In this document: positions 1 through 10,409 of the stretch, piece by piece
Position numbering within the stretch: the stretch's first letter is position 1
How the letters are laid out: each line of letters starts with the position of its first letter
NCBI GenBank assembly: GCA_019775845.1
Contig: JADQAV010000038.1
Coordinates: 788,812 to 852,811 of the forward strand
DNA from: Myrmaecium sp. VS I D KN 1
Lineage: Eukaryota > Ascomycota > Dothideomycetes > Valsariales > Valsariaceae
Reading direction: 5' to 3'
DNA: 64,000 bases
The notes under the pieces: generated by a model
Told to the model about the DNA's origin: nothing
What the model saw: only the letters and a program-made list of their open reading frames with translations
Databases searched by the model: none
Translations under genes and position numbers: made by a program

Positions 1-302
1 TCCTCGATCTGAACATCTCCCGCCCCCTCATCCTCTCCCTGCCCGGCATCGACGAGGGCAAGGTGGACAAGCGCCTCACGCAGCTGCAGTCCGCTCCCAG
101 CGAACGTCTCCAGCGCGCCATCGTACTCGATCTGCTCGAAACCGTCCGCGGCGTGAGCATCCACGAGCAAGGCCGCATCAAGCGTCCGCCGCCGAAGACA
201 CCCAAGGTGAAGCAGGAGTACACCATGGCGGTCGAGGAGCAGCCGAGGATCGAACGTGGCGGCTCTCCCACGTTGGTCGGCGTCGCCGAGATGTTTGGAT
301 AA
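1..302 (+). CDS. 3' end of an unrecognised gene (5' truncated by window edge)
   Basis: An open frame enters from the left edge (codons start at base 3) and ends at a TAA at 300-302, giving about 99 C-terminal residues. The visible part has a probably helical, charged stretch (ISRPLILSLPGIDEGKVDK...) followed by a Pro/Lys-rich tail (KRPPPKTPKVKQ) and a short end GVAEMFG. Coding-like codon use (third positions mostly G/C) supports a real exon, and the frame drops into AT-richer sequence after the stop. I do not recognise the family from this tail. The start and most of the gene lie outside the window. Confidence 0.6.
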   Translation, partial: LDLNISRPLILSLPGIDEGKVDKRLTQLQSAPSERLQRAIVLDLLETVRGVSIHEQGRIKRPPPKTPKVKQEYTMAVEEQPRIERGGSPTLVGVAEMFG

Positions 303-1082
303 TTTTGACGCCTCTCTGACCTGCAAGCCGGCGCAGTTGCTTGCGCTCGGGCAGGTCCTCCTTTTGTTTTACGATAATTCTCCATCCCCTTTAACATTTT
401 CTCCTCCTCCTAGTTTCTGTTGCATTGCATTGGACGTCGCCACCAATCAGGCTGCTCGTCATTTACTTTACTTGTAATCAGCCAGACGTCGGTATCTGTT
501 TGTTTCTCTCTGCTATCTCCCCAAAACAACGGCGGCCGACTGTATATAGAAACATACAAAAAACCTAGATTCCTGGCCTTTTTCTACTTTACATATGGAG
601 GCCCTGCGTGGCCGGGTGAGGGCGCTACTGTGCGGAGTTTAAAGACGGAAAATTGCCAAATCGTGTTCCCTTGAGATACCAAAATATATACAGATGTTTC
701 GCCTCAAATTTCGCTGATTCGAACGCCGTCCATTCTGTGTGAACCGGGAGTCATCCATTCCATTTCAATCCTTCCTTCCTTTTAACCTTCCAGTCAACGG
801 CGAGGACCCCTACCGCAAGAGCTCGTTGGACGCAATCGCGGCGGCAGCTTCCGTACCCCCTCAATCATCGTTCAATCCTGTTCCTCCTCTACCATCCATT
901 TCCAGCCTTTGCATTCCTCTCCTTTCACACTGTCCTTTGCGCGCGTCCATGAGCATGAGCCGTCGTGCATGTGTAGACTGGTGAAACCCTTCGTCCTTTC
1001 CAAGCTCCATATCAGCATGACCCAAATTCATCATACAAAGTGACCATCCACCCCCCCAAAAAAAGGGTGTGAGGAGGTGTCC
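303..1082. other. Intergenic, convergent 3' ends
   Basis: Lies between the end of the left-edge gene (plus strand) and the end of the minus-strand mitochondrial-type gene. It is T- and C-rich with no frame longer than about 85 codons. I see nothing beyond probable 3' UTRs. Confidence 0.5.
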
Positions 1083-1586
1083 TCACTGCTTCCCCTCCCT
1101 CTCTCCAGCAGCACCACCAGCCTTCTTCAACGCATCCAGCCGCTCGCGGTTCCGCTTCCCGAGCACGCGGAGCGTGTTGCGCTTCTCGATCTCGGCCATC
1201 TTGTCCCAGTTGGCGATGCGGGAGAGGGTGCCGTCCTGGTTGACGACGAGGGGGCCGAGGTGGTCGAGTTTCACGGTGCCGCCGTTGACGGCCAGGGTGG
1301 TCGTCCCTTCGCCCGGGGCTGGCAGCGGTAACGGCCCGGATGCGGGGAGCTCGATGGGTGGTTGCTCGGAGTCGGTGGGTTGGGTGGTGTCGGGGTCCGG
1401 CACTGCGGTTACGCTGGGTTGGTGGTCGGAAGGGGCGGAGGAGGACATGTTGGCTGCGGTGGTGTGGAGGGTGCGGATGCTTGTGGGTGTGGTAGTGCTT
1501 CTGCTCGTGAGGGGAGAAGCGGTTCTGAAGAGGTACCGGTTTGGTCGTGCGGTAAGTGCGCGGGTGATGATGGTGCGGCCGTGCAT
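1083..1586 (-). CDS. Small conserved fungal protein with mitochondrial-type presequence
   Basis: Single exon, 167 residues, from the first ATG (1586) to the stop at 1083; the frame extends upstream only through a GTG. The N-terminus (MHGRTIITRALTARPNRYLF) is rich in Arg and hydroxylated residues with no acidic residue for over 40 positions, as expected of a matrix-targeting presequence. The middle is Pro/Thr/Ser-rich and probably disordered. The C-terminal third is the ordered part: LDHLGPLVVNQDGTLSRIAN followed by a basic helix (EIEKRNTLRVLGKRNRERL). That block looks like an uncharacterised protein widespread in filamentous fungi. No enzymatic motif is visible. Mitochondrial location is inferred from the presequence alone. 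Confidence 0.72.
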   Translation of the reverse strand: MHGRTIITRALTARPNRYLFRTASPLTSRSTTTPTSIRTLHTTAANMSSSAPSDHQPSVTAVPDPDTTQPTDSEQPPIELPASGPLPLPAPGEGTTTLAVNGGTVKLDHLGPLVVNQDGTLSRIANWDKMAEIEKRNTLRVLGKRNRERLDALKKAGGAAGEREGKQ

Positions 1587-2123
1587 GAGGTTGTTCACTT
1601 TATAGCTTGGTGATCAAGGGAGAGAGGGAAGGAAATAGATATATGCGCCGAGCCATGGGCTGAGAATGCGTCAGGAGCTACGAAATACATTTCGACGGCG
1701 TTCGAAGAGTGCAATGGGAGGAGTTTGTGCCAAGGGTCGAGGTTTCTAGAAGCAGATCCCATTGGATTGGTCGGAATCTGGGGTAGGCTGAGCTAATAAA
1801 TTACAATACATCTTCTGCCTCTATAAAACAGTGTAATCTATGAAAATCCAATAACATAAGCGATGCGAGTGGGCGGCTCATACTTATTCTTCGCCTTTTT
1901 CTTTCTCATTTCGGTTCGAGTTTTTGGGATCCGTAGCTTTATATATTTGTACAAAAAAGCCAAGATAGATACTGAAAGTGGTGGAAATTTGCAGAGAGAC
2001 GCCTTAAACTCCCAGATAGTAGTGCCAGATGCAGAAATCCAGAAGGGAAAGAGAGTACAAGCATACACATGGAGATATATATATATGCTTTAAAAGATCC
2101 ACGCTCCATCTTTCTTCCGCTCG
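1587..2123. other. Intergenic between two minus-strand genes
   Basis: Contains the promoter of the mitochondrial-type gene and the 3' UTR of the Rsa3 gene. The right half is AT-rich with a TATATATAT run near 2076-2085. A 76-codon frame at 1863-2093 is discussed under rejected items. Confidence 0.45.
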
Positions 2124-2883
2124 TCATGAGGAAGCAGAAGCAGAGCCCGAAGCCGCCCGAACCAGCCGCGCCCGCTCCTCGGAGGAGAAGACGGCCTCGC
2201 CCTGGCGGAGGGCGTGGATGAGCATGGGCAGGCCGGCGCGGGCGGTGAAGTCGCCCGCCTGCCGCACCCGGTCCAGGTCGTCGGCGAACTCGGCCGTGGC
2301 GGTGCGTAGGTAGAGGGCGTCGAAGGCGGCGCTGGCGTCAACGTCGCCGTTGGCTGCTGTACGGGTGGAAGGTGCCGGTGGTGGTGCCTGGGGGTGGATG
2401 TGAGATGGGTGATGTTTGTTAAAAGGGGGGATGGGAAAGGAGGAGGTTTTTACCTCTGCTTCTGCCATGTCTACATCCTCGGACTCTGTCCGCTTTGAAT
2501 TGGTCTTGTCGTTGCTCTTGCTCGGCGCCTGGGCTTCCGACTCGCTGTCGCTGCTACTGCTTTCACTGCTGCTTGACCCTGAGGCAGAAGAAACTACAAG
2601 ACGGACAGGAATCCATCAACGTCAGTATCCGGTCTCTTGCTGTATGTGCCTGGCCATCTATATTCTCTTTTTTTCGGGGGTTTCCCCCTTTCCTCCGAGC
2701 GGGATGACGTCTTAAAAATTTGAAAAAGAGTGACAAGATAAAGAGTTTTATATCGAAGAAAAGTGAGACTGGAGGAAGAAGGAAAGACAAAAAGAAGAAG
2801 AAAAGGAACGTACCTTCAGTCCTCGACTTCCTATTCCTGCGCCTCGCCGGTTTCGCCGCGGCGGCGGCTTTCTGCGCAGCCAT
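2124..2883 (-). CDS. RSA3: Ribosome assembly protein 3 (Rsa3)
   Basis: Two exons, 2883-2814 and 2593-2124, 179 residues; the intron 2594-2813 (220 nt, GTACGT...TTGTAG) is long for this locus and joins in phase. The N-terminus is basic (KPARRRNRKSRTE), followed by a Ser/acidic tract (SSSSESSSSDSESE) and then the conserved C-terminal domain: FDALYLRTATAEFADDLDRV, DFTARAGLPMLIHALRQG, FSSEER. That block matches the Rsa3 domain. In yeast, Rsa3 is a nucleolar factor for early 60S subunit assembly. Its upstream neighbour on the same strand is Utp22, another ribosome-biogenesis gene. A GTAAAA within the second exon could serve as an alternative donor, but the frame reads through, so no intron is needed. 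Confidence 0.85.
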
Positions 2884-3527
2884 TTTTAGGTTTTCTTTTT
2901 TTCCTCTCTAGTCTTCTCTACGCTGTGGAAAATTGATTTCTCCTTCTGGTTCTTAATCTTTTTCTTTTTCTATCTCAGCAAACGCTGCCCGATGAAAAGA
3001 TGGTTGTGGTGATGGTGCGGCGATATGTGGGTTGCTTGTCGTTGCGGCAAGGCGAAAAAAGTTTCGGAAGTTGGTTGGTTGGTGGCTGTCTTTCCCCGTC
3101 GTGGAGATAGCTCGCTCTACCAAATCACACTGGCTCCCACGTAATACAAGATGAATGTAAAAACCAAATAGATAGAAATTATCAAAAACTAGCAAAAGCA
3201 AATTCAAGATAATCTTCCGATGTTCAGCGGATACTATCGAAGGTTGGCGTGCATTGGATTAGATCTGGCTGCCATTTTGGGTTCACTCATGACTTTTCAC
3301 TCTGCCCGAAATAATAAATCATGTAAATACGAATGCATGCTCCGGACATCTCGAAATTTCTAACAAAACACCTGTATCCATATCCCATGTAAAGCAAAGA
3401 CTTAATGGTCGGAAGGATGATGGATCCAAAACCAGAACGTGCCGGTAGACAAGATATTCCATTCCAGCCTACACCTATCTTCCCAAAACCCCCTGGAAAC
3501 CACATAATGAAGCAAACCACCCCAAAT
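2884..3527. other. Intergenic: Rsa3 promoter and Utp22 3' region
   Basis: Separates the tandem minus-strand genes Utp22 and Rsa3. The stretch next to the Rsa3 start (2884-2980) is pyrimidine-rich on the plus strand, so A/G-rich on the coding strand. No coding region or RNA gene is evident. Confidence 0.45.
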
Positions 3528-6500
3528 CTACTTACCAACCACCTCAATCTTCCTCACCAACTCACCCCCCAACCTCGCAATCTCACTCAGAATCCCCTCA
3601 CGATTCACCACAACCTCCACCTCCACCTTCCCATCCTCCCGCTCACCCGCCTTCGCCACCGGCACACTCGAATAGCCCAGCTTGACCTTCCAACTCCGCC
3701 GCGCCGACGCCGTCGGGGACCACAAGCCCGCAATCACCGCGCCGCCGCCCCGGCCGTCCCAGAAGAACACGCACGACTGCGCGTACACGCGCTGCAGCTC
3801 CTCGAAGAACAGGGCCGCGGGCTGGTAGCCGACCTCGTCCACCTCCCGCTTCGCCGCGGCCTGCAGCTGCAGGTTCTTATAGACGGCCCCGTCGCTGTTG
3901 CGCTTGCTCTTCGCGCCCGCGCGGGTGTACTTGGCGTTTAGGTGGATGAGAAACTCGTAGTCGGTGAGCGGGCTGACGAACAGCGAGGCCGGCTCGAGGT
4001 GGATGCCCTCGGTGCGGACGGCCTCGCAGGCCGCGCGCGCCAGCGTCGTCATGCGCGCCGCCGCCACTTGCGGGGGCTTTTGGTGGTCCGTCCACGTCGA
4101 GCCTTCCGGGTCGACGTTGGAGGCGGCGAAGACGACGAGCCGATGGCGCAGCGGATCGATCTTGCGCCAGGCTTCGAACCGCGTTTGGATCGCCTTGAGT
4201 TCGTCGGCCGTCATCTCGCCGCTGAAGTCGACGATCAGGGGCTCCGCGCGCCAGTCCCAGCGCGAGAGGAAGAAGAGGGTGCGGAGGAAGCCGGCGTTGG
4301 GGCTGGAGGGCGCCTCCCATGGATATGGCTGGGTGAACGCGCGGACGACGAGAAGCTCGATGACTTCGGGGCTGAAGTGAGAGGTCAAGAGATGCGAATC
4401 GAACCATTTCTTGACCAGACGGATGGTAGGGGAGAGCATAGGGTAGCGGGTGCAAGCGGTCTGGACAGCTTGAGAATGTGCCGGGTCCCGAATGTACATT
4501 CGCCTGTGCACAGCCAATGCAAGAGCAGACTCCTCCCGTTCCTGAGCATCGAACGTCTTGTTCTTTAAGTTGCGCTCAAGCAAAGTGACCTCGCGGTCGT
4601 GATAAATCCGGATGCGGAATGCAAACCCGCTCGGGTAGATCAGGTCCAAGAAAGTCTGGTTGAGGATCTCATGCGCTTGATTCTCCAAACCAACGCGACA
4701 AGTGATGCCTTCCACGGATTCTTCGAGTAGCTCACTCAGCCTCATGAGGAAAGCAACCTTGGTGCGTTGGATAGCGACCAGATGATCCGGCCAGCGCGCA
4801 GAGCCTTCGAATTGAAGGACCACATCGGCCGGCTGAGCCATGATCCTCTGAGTTGCCGAGATGGGCAACTCAACCGACGAGTACCTGAGTTGGGGACAAG
4901 CTGCCTGAATGTGCCGAACAGTGAGAGGCATGCCCTCCACCTCTCGTACATCCTTCTCCATCTGCTTGAAGGCGTTCATAAGAGGCGTGAACGGGCTCGT
5001 GCCTGGCTGGAACTGGGCAGAGCCAGGCAGCAAGCGCGAGAACTCGGTGCCGACGAACTTGAGGCTCTCGGCAGCCTCCTTCTTGAAATGGCGCCACACC
5101 AGATACCGCACGATCTGTTCCACAGCGGAAACCTTCGTGTCCTTGGTGGACCACACCAAGCTTTCGAGGATGCTTCCATCTCTGAACCGGCGCAACTCGG
5201 CCTTCTCACCCCAGAACTGGCGGAAGGATGCGGCCTCCTTCTTCTCCTCCGCAGGCGGGCCATGGTCGACCGAACGCAGGGCATTCGCTGGGTCAACCAC
5301 GATGCCAATGACAATCTTGCTGTCGCTTGGTTCCTCAGGTTGGGACTTCGTCAGGTTCCAGGTGCGCTCCTCAGGCAGCTGAATGGTTACCAGCTTTGCC
5401 CTGTCGCCAAGACCACGAGTGAGCACGCTGTATAGCTTCCGAGCGACCTCGTTCACCTTTTCGTCCTGATCCTCGCCCTGGGCGCTGAGTCCGAGCGAAG
5501 AGGGGGATAGTTCGACAATGGCGTCGTACTTGTACAACGGAGGATCAACCCGATAGATGAAAGTGGGCTCGAACTGATCAAAGGTGGTGTCCCCGAGCAT
5601 CTTCAAAGTGGTTGCGGCTTCGGCCTGTAGGGCCGCATAGGCCCATGGGGCCACTTTGTAGAGCACATTGACGCCCCTCTCCCCATCAAATAGGATTGGC
5701 GTGTCCTGGGATCGGGGGAAGGTGACGTTGGAAGCCTTAAGAAGCAAGGGCGCTTTGACCAGATTCCTGGCCGTCAAGAATTGCAAGGTCGACTTGAAGA
5801 GCTGGTAACTGCTGTAGCCAGCAGACAGCCTGGGCGCTCCCGGTCCCCCAGTGCCTTGCAGGAGCAACGCCACAGTCGCGGCCCATTCGAAGTTACCAAA
5901 CCCGCCTTTCCGGATGTGGCTGCCGAATCCGCGTTGACGTAGCCAGACTCTGCCGAGGATGCAGGTGTCCTTGAATGCCTCGCATTTGCTCGAGGCTTCA
6001 TGCATAAGCTTCAGGTAGGACAGGACAGAGCTGTCAGCCCGGAGAGAAGCGTTGTAGAACGGAGTGGGCGTCAGCTTCGTCTGGGTGGAGCCTTCCTCTT
6101 CACCCTTGGGCCGGACACAGTTGCGGTCAGGCCAAGTCTTTTCAGGAGGAAAGACACCTTCCGGGATGGAAGGGATGATGTGAATCCTGCATTTGGAGCT
6201 CGAGAAGTCGTCTTTACCGCCGTCTAAGGGAAAATCATCAATACTGAAACTGGGAAAAGCGGTGCATGTGAAGCTTACCTCCGCTGGCGCGGACCACGAT
6301 GATCGGAAGTAGATGGTTACCATTCAGGTAATCGTACGACAGCTTGAACGCATGATCAGACTCTTTGATTCCCGCCGCGATGCAAGCGAGATAGTAGGCC
6401 CTCTTGTAGAAGTAGCGGTGGTTGAGGTAATCCTTCTCTTGGAATAAGGTCTGCCTATCGGTCAGTGGACTGTGGTGGTTGATTCGAGGCGGGGGATATA

Positions 6501-7242
6501 GAATTACCGATGGAATAGTGGCGACCAAGTCGATAGCCAGCTCATCCCCCGTACGGGTGGTGATCTTGAGCGGATAGCTTCCCATGATACTGATATTGGA
6601 TGGTTTCTCATACGCAAGCTTGTATTTCGCATCTTTGGGCGGCTTCAGGTTCGGGAACGGGATAGCGACCTTGCCAGATTTGAGCAGCTTCTTTTCGGCA
6701 TCAACGATCTGGGCGAGAAGGTCAGCATTAACGGGCACCCATGCAAGCGGAGTCTCTTTGCGTACCGAGAGAGGTTCCTGCCTCGGAATCCGTTCGATGA
6801 CGGCCTTCAGAGTCCGTAGAGCATTTTCCGCGGGCGCTTCCTTCTTGCCGTACTTCAAGCGGACCTGGTCCAACAGGTCATCCACCTGAAGCTTGAAGAC
6901 GTTCGACTTGTAGACCTCCGCAGTGTACACGCCGTTCTGAGGGCCGTCGTCGTCCCGTCTCTTGGTAGGCCGCTGTCGTTTCTGCTCCGGCCTGGCGTGC
7001 CCGGCGTTGGCGCTGTTGTTCTTGCCAGCATCCGCGCCCTCATTGCCCTGGGGCTCGTCATTGTCGGATGTTGCGTCGTTCTCCGAGCCAAAATCTTCCC
7101 CGCTGGAGCTTCCATCGTCGTCCTCGAAATTTTCCGGCGCGCCGGCGTCGCTCAAAACCTCGGAGTCGGAGACATCGTTGTCACTCCCGGAGTCGCTGGG
7201 AGTGTGACTGAGCTTCCTTCTCTTCACCATCGGCCCGGCCAT
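3528..7242 (-). CDS. UTP22: U3 snoRNP / SSU processome protein Utp22 (Nrap family)
   Basis: Three exons: 7242-6508, 6450-6279, 6223-3528, giving 1200 residues (yeast Utp22 is about 1237). Start: 7242 is the first ATG of the frame (ATC ATG G context); an upstream extension to 7314 begins only with TTG. Residues 1-110 are acidic and basic low complexity (MAGPMVKRRKLSHTP, Asp/Ser/Glu runs) with a nuclear-type basic cluster. The Nrap fold follows, with hallmarks such as QEKDYLNHRYFYKRAYYLAC, CILGRVWLRQRGFGSHIRKG and FGNFEWAATVALLLQGTGG. Utp22 is a nucleotidyltransferase-like scaffold without known activity that works with Rrp7 and UTP-C in 18S rRNA processing in the nucleolus. Intron 6451-6507 is 57 nt, in frame and stop-free (CACTGAC branch); removing it gives TIPSTLFQEKDYL, the family pattern. 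Intron 6224-6278 is 55 nt. It shares a divergent promoter with the cystathionine gamma-synthase gene. Confidence 0.93.
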
Positions 7243-8006
7243 GATGCGTTCGTCGGTGGTTTTGGGGGGTGTAAGGATGGTCGGCGCGGTCGTGCGTACC
7301 AGCTCTCCGCGCAAAAAAATCCGACGAAAAAGATCCCCGGCACAGGGTAGGGTGTGGCTGGTGCGTCAGAGGGATCTCTTGATGCGCCACAGAGCCCGCT
7401 TATCTAGAAGCCGATAAGGTCCAATACCGCTGTATCTATTACTGCTTACAGTAAGCTCTTATTTACCTTACCGTAAAGGACTTGACCCGGTGGCAGTGAC
7501 GGTGGCAGTGACGGCAGCCCCTCCTCCGGACTCCTCCCGCCGCCCGCCCGCCGCTGCCGCTTGGGGTGGGATGGAGATTTGCGCCGACATCGCGCAGGGG
7601 CATGGCAAATCCCGAAAGCGTAGAAAAATCCACTACGGAGTCATCAACCGCGGTTGTTCGCATTATTATTACTCACCATATCACTACTCCTACACCTATC
7701 ACTACCATTACCTCTACCCTACAATCATTACCCTTACGGGCACTAAATCACTTCCTAGATCCTAAATCTTCATTCCTTTTCCCCTCCCCTCCGACTGGTT
7801 TCCGAACTGTGACCCCTCCCCTGGAAACCAAATCCTTACCGACGCACCGAACCATAAAGGAACAAGGAAGCATTCCCGTCGGTCGATCCGTGCTACGTGC
7901 TACCGAGCAGAGCAGTCGAAAGCTTTTTTTGACCTCCCCCGTCCCAAACCGCCCTCCCCAGCCGAAAGACCCCCCGCCGTAGGCTCCCCCGCCATAACAG
8001 CCAGCC
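7243..8006. promoter_or_regulatory. Divergent promoter region, UTP22 / cystathionine gamma-synthase
   Basis: 764 bp between two start codons facing away from each other. The centre (7640-7720) is a pyrimidine/A tract on the plus strand (CATTATTATTACTCACCATA and similar), and the right part is CT-rich, as is usual ahead of fungal starts. I found no convincing sulfur-regulator (bZIP palindrome) site by eye. No gene is supported inside. Confidence 0.5.
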
Positions 8007-10409
8007 ATGACCGCGGCCACGAGTACGAGTGCGCGCCTCGAGGCCGAAGTGGGAGAGACGATCCCACCCATGACGGCACACGTGAGCCCCCGGCCTGCTC
8101 TGCTTTCTTGGAGAGAGGAAGCCCCGTTCGTCAGCGGCTAACAAGGATACCATCGACAGGCCGTCAGCGTGTCTCTGCCGACCTGGAAAGCGAACGTCGG
8201 ATACGAGGAAGGGGAGCAATGGGTCATGAGCAAGCTGAAGACCGGCTACCCCAGGTCCGTATTGCCCGAACATGCGCGATTCCTCCTCGAGGCGTCATGC
8301 TAATGATGTTCGCCGGCAGATTCTTCATACACAAATCGATCGAGAAGTTCGCCGCCGCTCTTGTAGACAAGTATGGCCGCCCCGGCGAGCGCGCCATGCT
8401 CTTCCCCTCCCGCGCCGTCGCCTCTCGCGCCCAGGACTTCTTCCGCAAGCGCGTCGCCGGAACGGACGACCGCATCGTCGACCTGGTCCTCGATCCCGAA
8501 CACATCCACGACGGGGTGGAGAAGGTGCCGCCCACCGTCTCCGTCTACATCTTCCCGGAAGAACATTTTAAGGTCGCGAAGCAATTCTGGCAGCATTCGG
8601 GCGATGGCGTGTCGAGCAGGCGGGCGGAATACTGTCACAGGCTGTTCGAAGAGGGCACGTTGGTGGACAAGTCGACGGTAGAGGGCAAGCAGCGCATGAA
8701 GAAGGGACCGCGAAGGTATCAGAGGAACGTTTCGGTGGACAAGGTGGTGAAAGCCCCCAGCACCAATGGCCACGGCACGACACCCCCGGCTTCGAACGGC
8801 GAAGCGGAGATTCTCGACCCGGCCGACTTCGTCGAACAGCGTTTCGGCAGGAACTTGGAGCTCTCCTTCGCACGGAATGCAAAGCTGGCGATCAGGCGTC
8901 GTATTGCGGGTGCACTTACGGCCGACGTGAATCTGGCAGAAGCTTTGAAGCTCGAACGCGATGCAGAGCGGACACGCGATGTGGCAGGATTCTCTGAAGA
9001 TGATGTGTATCTGTACCCTACGGGCATGAGCTCCATTTACAACACCCACCGGTGCATGATGGCAGCCAGGAATCAAGATCTGAAGAGCATATGCTATGGG
9101 TATAGTTGATCCCCCAAGTTTGTGGACCGCGACGGATTCTCACTCATGCAGCTTTCCGTACACCGACACCCTCAAAATCCTCGAGAAGTTCGGTCCCGGA
9201 GCGGTATTCTACGGCTTCGGAAACTCCGAGGAATTGGACGAGCTGGAGAAGCGGCTCGAGGGCGGCGAACGGTTCCTCGCCCTGTTCTGCGAGTTCCCGG
9301 GTAACCCTCTGTTGCGGTCCCCGGACCTCCGAAGAATTCGGGCCCTGGCTGACCGGTACGACTTTTGGGTCGTCGTCGACGAGACCATCGGAAACTTCCT
9401 GAACGTCAATGTCTTGCCGTACGCGGACGTCGTTGTCAGCAGTTTGACCAAGATCTTCAGCGGCGAAAGCAATGTTATGGGCGGCAGGTGAGTGGACCAT
9501 CTACTCCGATCGTTAATTGCGAACGGAAGCAACTAATAGCCTTCGGAACCCAACAGTGCTATCTTGAATCCTTTGGGACGCAACTACAAAGAGTTGAAGA
9601 AAGTATGGGAAGAAGAATACGAGGACAACCATTGGGCGGAAGACTCCATCTTCCTTGAGCGAAACAGTCGCGACTATGTCTCTCGAATCGCGCGCATTAA
9701 CACGAACGCCGAAGCGATTTGCGAGATCTTGCAGAATCATCCCAAAGGTATGTCATCGTCGTGGCCGCCGCTATCATTCGTTTCCACAAAAACCGGAGGG
9801 GGTGGGAGTTGAGCTGAGCTGACCTTCACCTGCAGTCAAGAAAGTGTATTATCCCAAGTCCAGCGAAACCCGTCCCTTCTACGACCAGTGCCGGACGCCG
9901 AACGGCGGGTATGGCGGTTTGCTGTCGGCGACCTTTCACTCGACCGCAGATGCCATTGCGTTTTACGACAACCTGGACACGGCCAAGGGTCCCAGCCTGG
10001 GAACGAACTTTACCCTCAGGTGAGTGATCCCGCCTCCCCTCTGTTTCCCGATCGAAAAGAACGACCGGAAATAAGGGGTGTGACGCTGGAGAGGAGAGGG
10101 AAGAGAAGTGCCCCGTCTCCCCCTTCCCTTCCTCCTAATGACTGGGTGTTCACGGGGTTGTTGACGCGGAGAAATGAACAGTTCGCCATACGTTATCCTA
10201 GCGCATTATACGGAACTGGATTGGGTGAGTTTGAAGCTTCGAACAGGGGCGGGGCGTTGTTGTTGATGATGGGTGTGAAACTAACGGTATCTTCTCTCTA
10301 GGCGGCCTCATACGGAGTGGAGGCGGCCCTGATCCGTTTTAGCGTTGGGTTGGAGGAACCGTCGGAGCTGGTGAAGACGTTCTGCCGAGCATTGCGGGCG
10401 ATTGAATGA
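8007..10409 (+). CDS. STR2: Cystathionine gamma-synthase, fungal STR2 type (PLP enzyme)
   Basis: Eight exons join in phase: 8007-8081, 8160-8254, 8320-9099, 9152-9487, 9557-9747, 9836-10019, 10182-10224, 10302-10409; 603 residues. The Cys/Met-metabolism PLP domain fills the C-terminal part: [15 protein letters not shown] (cofactor phosphate region), [27 protein letters not shown] (the Asp that contacts the pyridine ring) and [16 protein letters not shown] with the Schiff-base lysine at about K417. The N-terminal half ([32 protein letters not shown]) is the extension found in fungal STR2-type enzymes, not in the bacterial MetB. The enzyme condenses O-acyl-homoserine with cysteine to cystathionine, the forward step of transsulfuration. 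Introns are 52-162 nt. The second donor is GTCCGT and the first intron has a GCTAAC branch site. Confidence 0.93.

Noticed and set aside
1863-2093. 76-codon frame starting MRVGGSYLFFAFFFLISVRV, signal-peptide-like
   Set aside because: T-rich sequence downstream of RSA3 readily encodes hydrophobic runs; the reverse strand is equally open, and nothing supports translation.
7243-7314. N-terminal extension of Utp22
   Set aside because: Its first codon is TTG; the first ATG is at 7242 with a good context.
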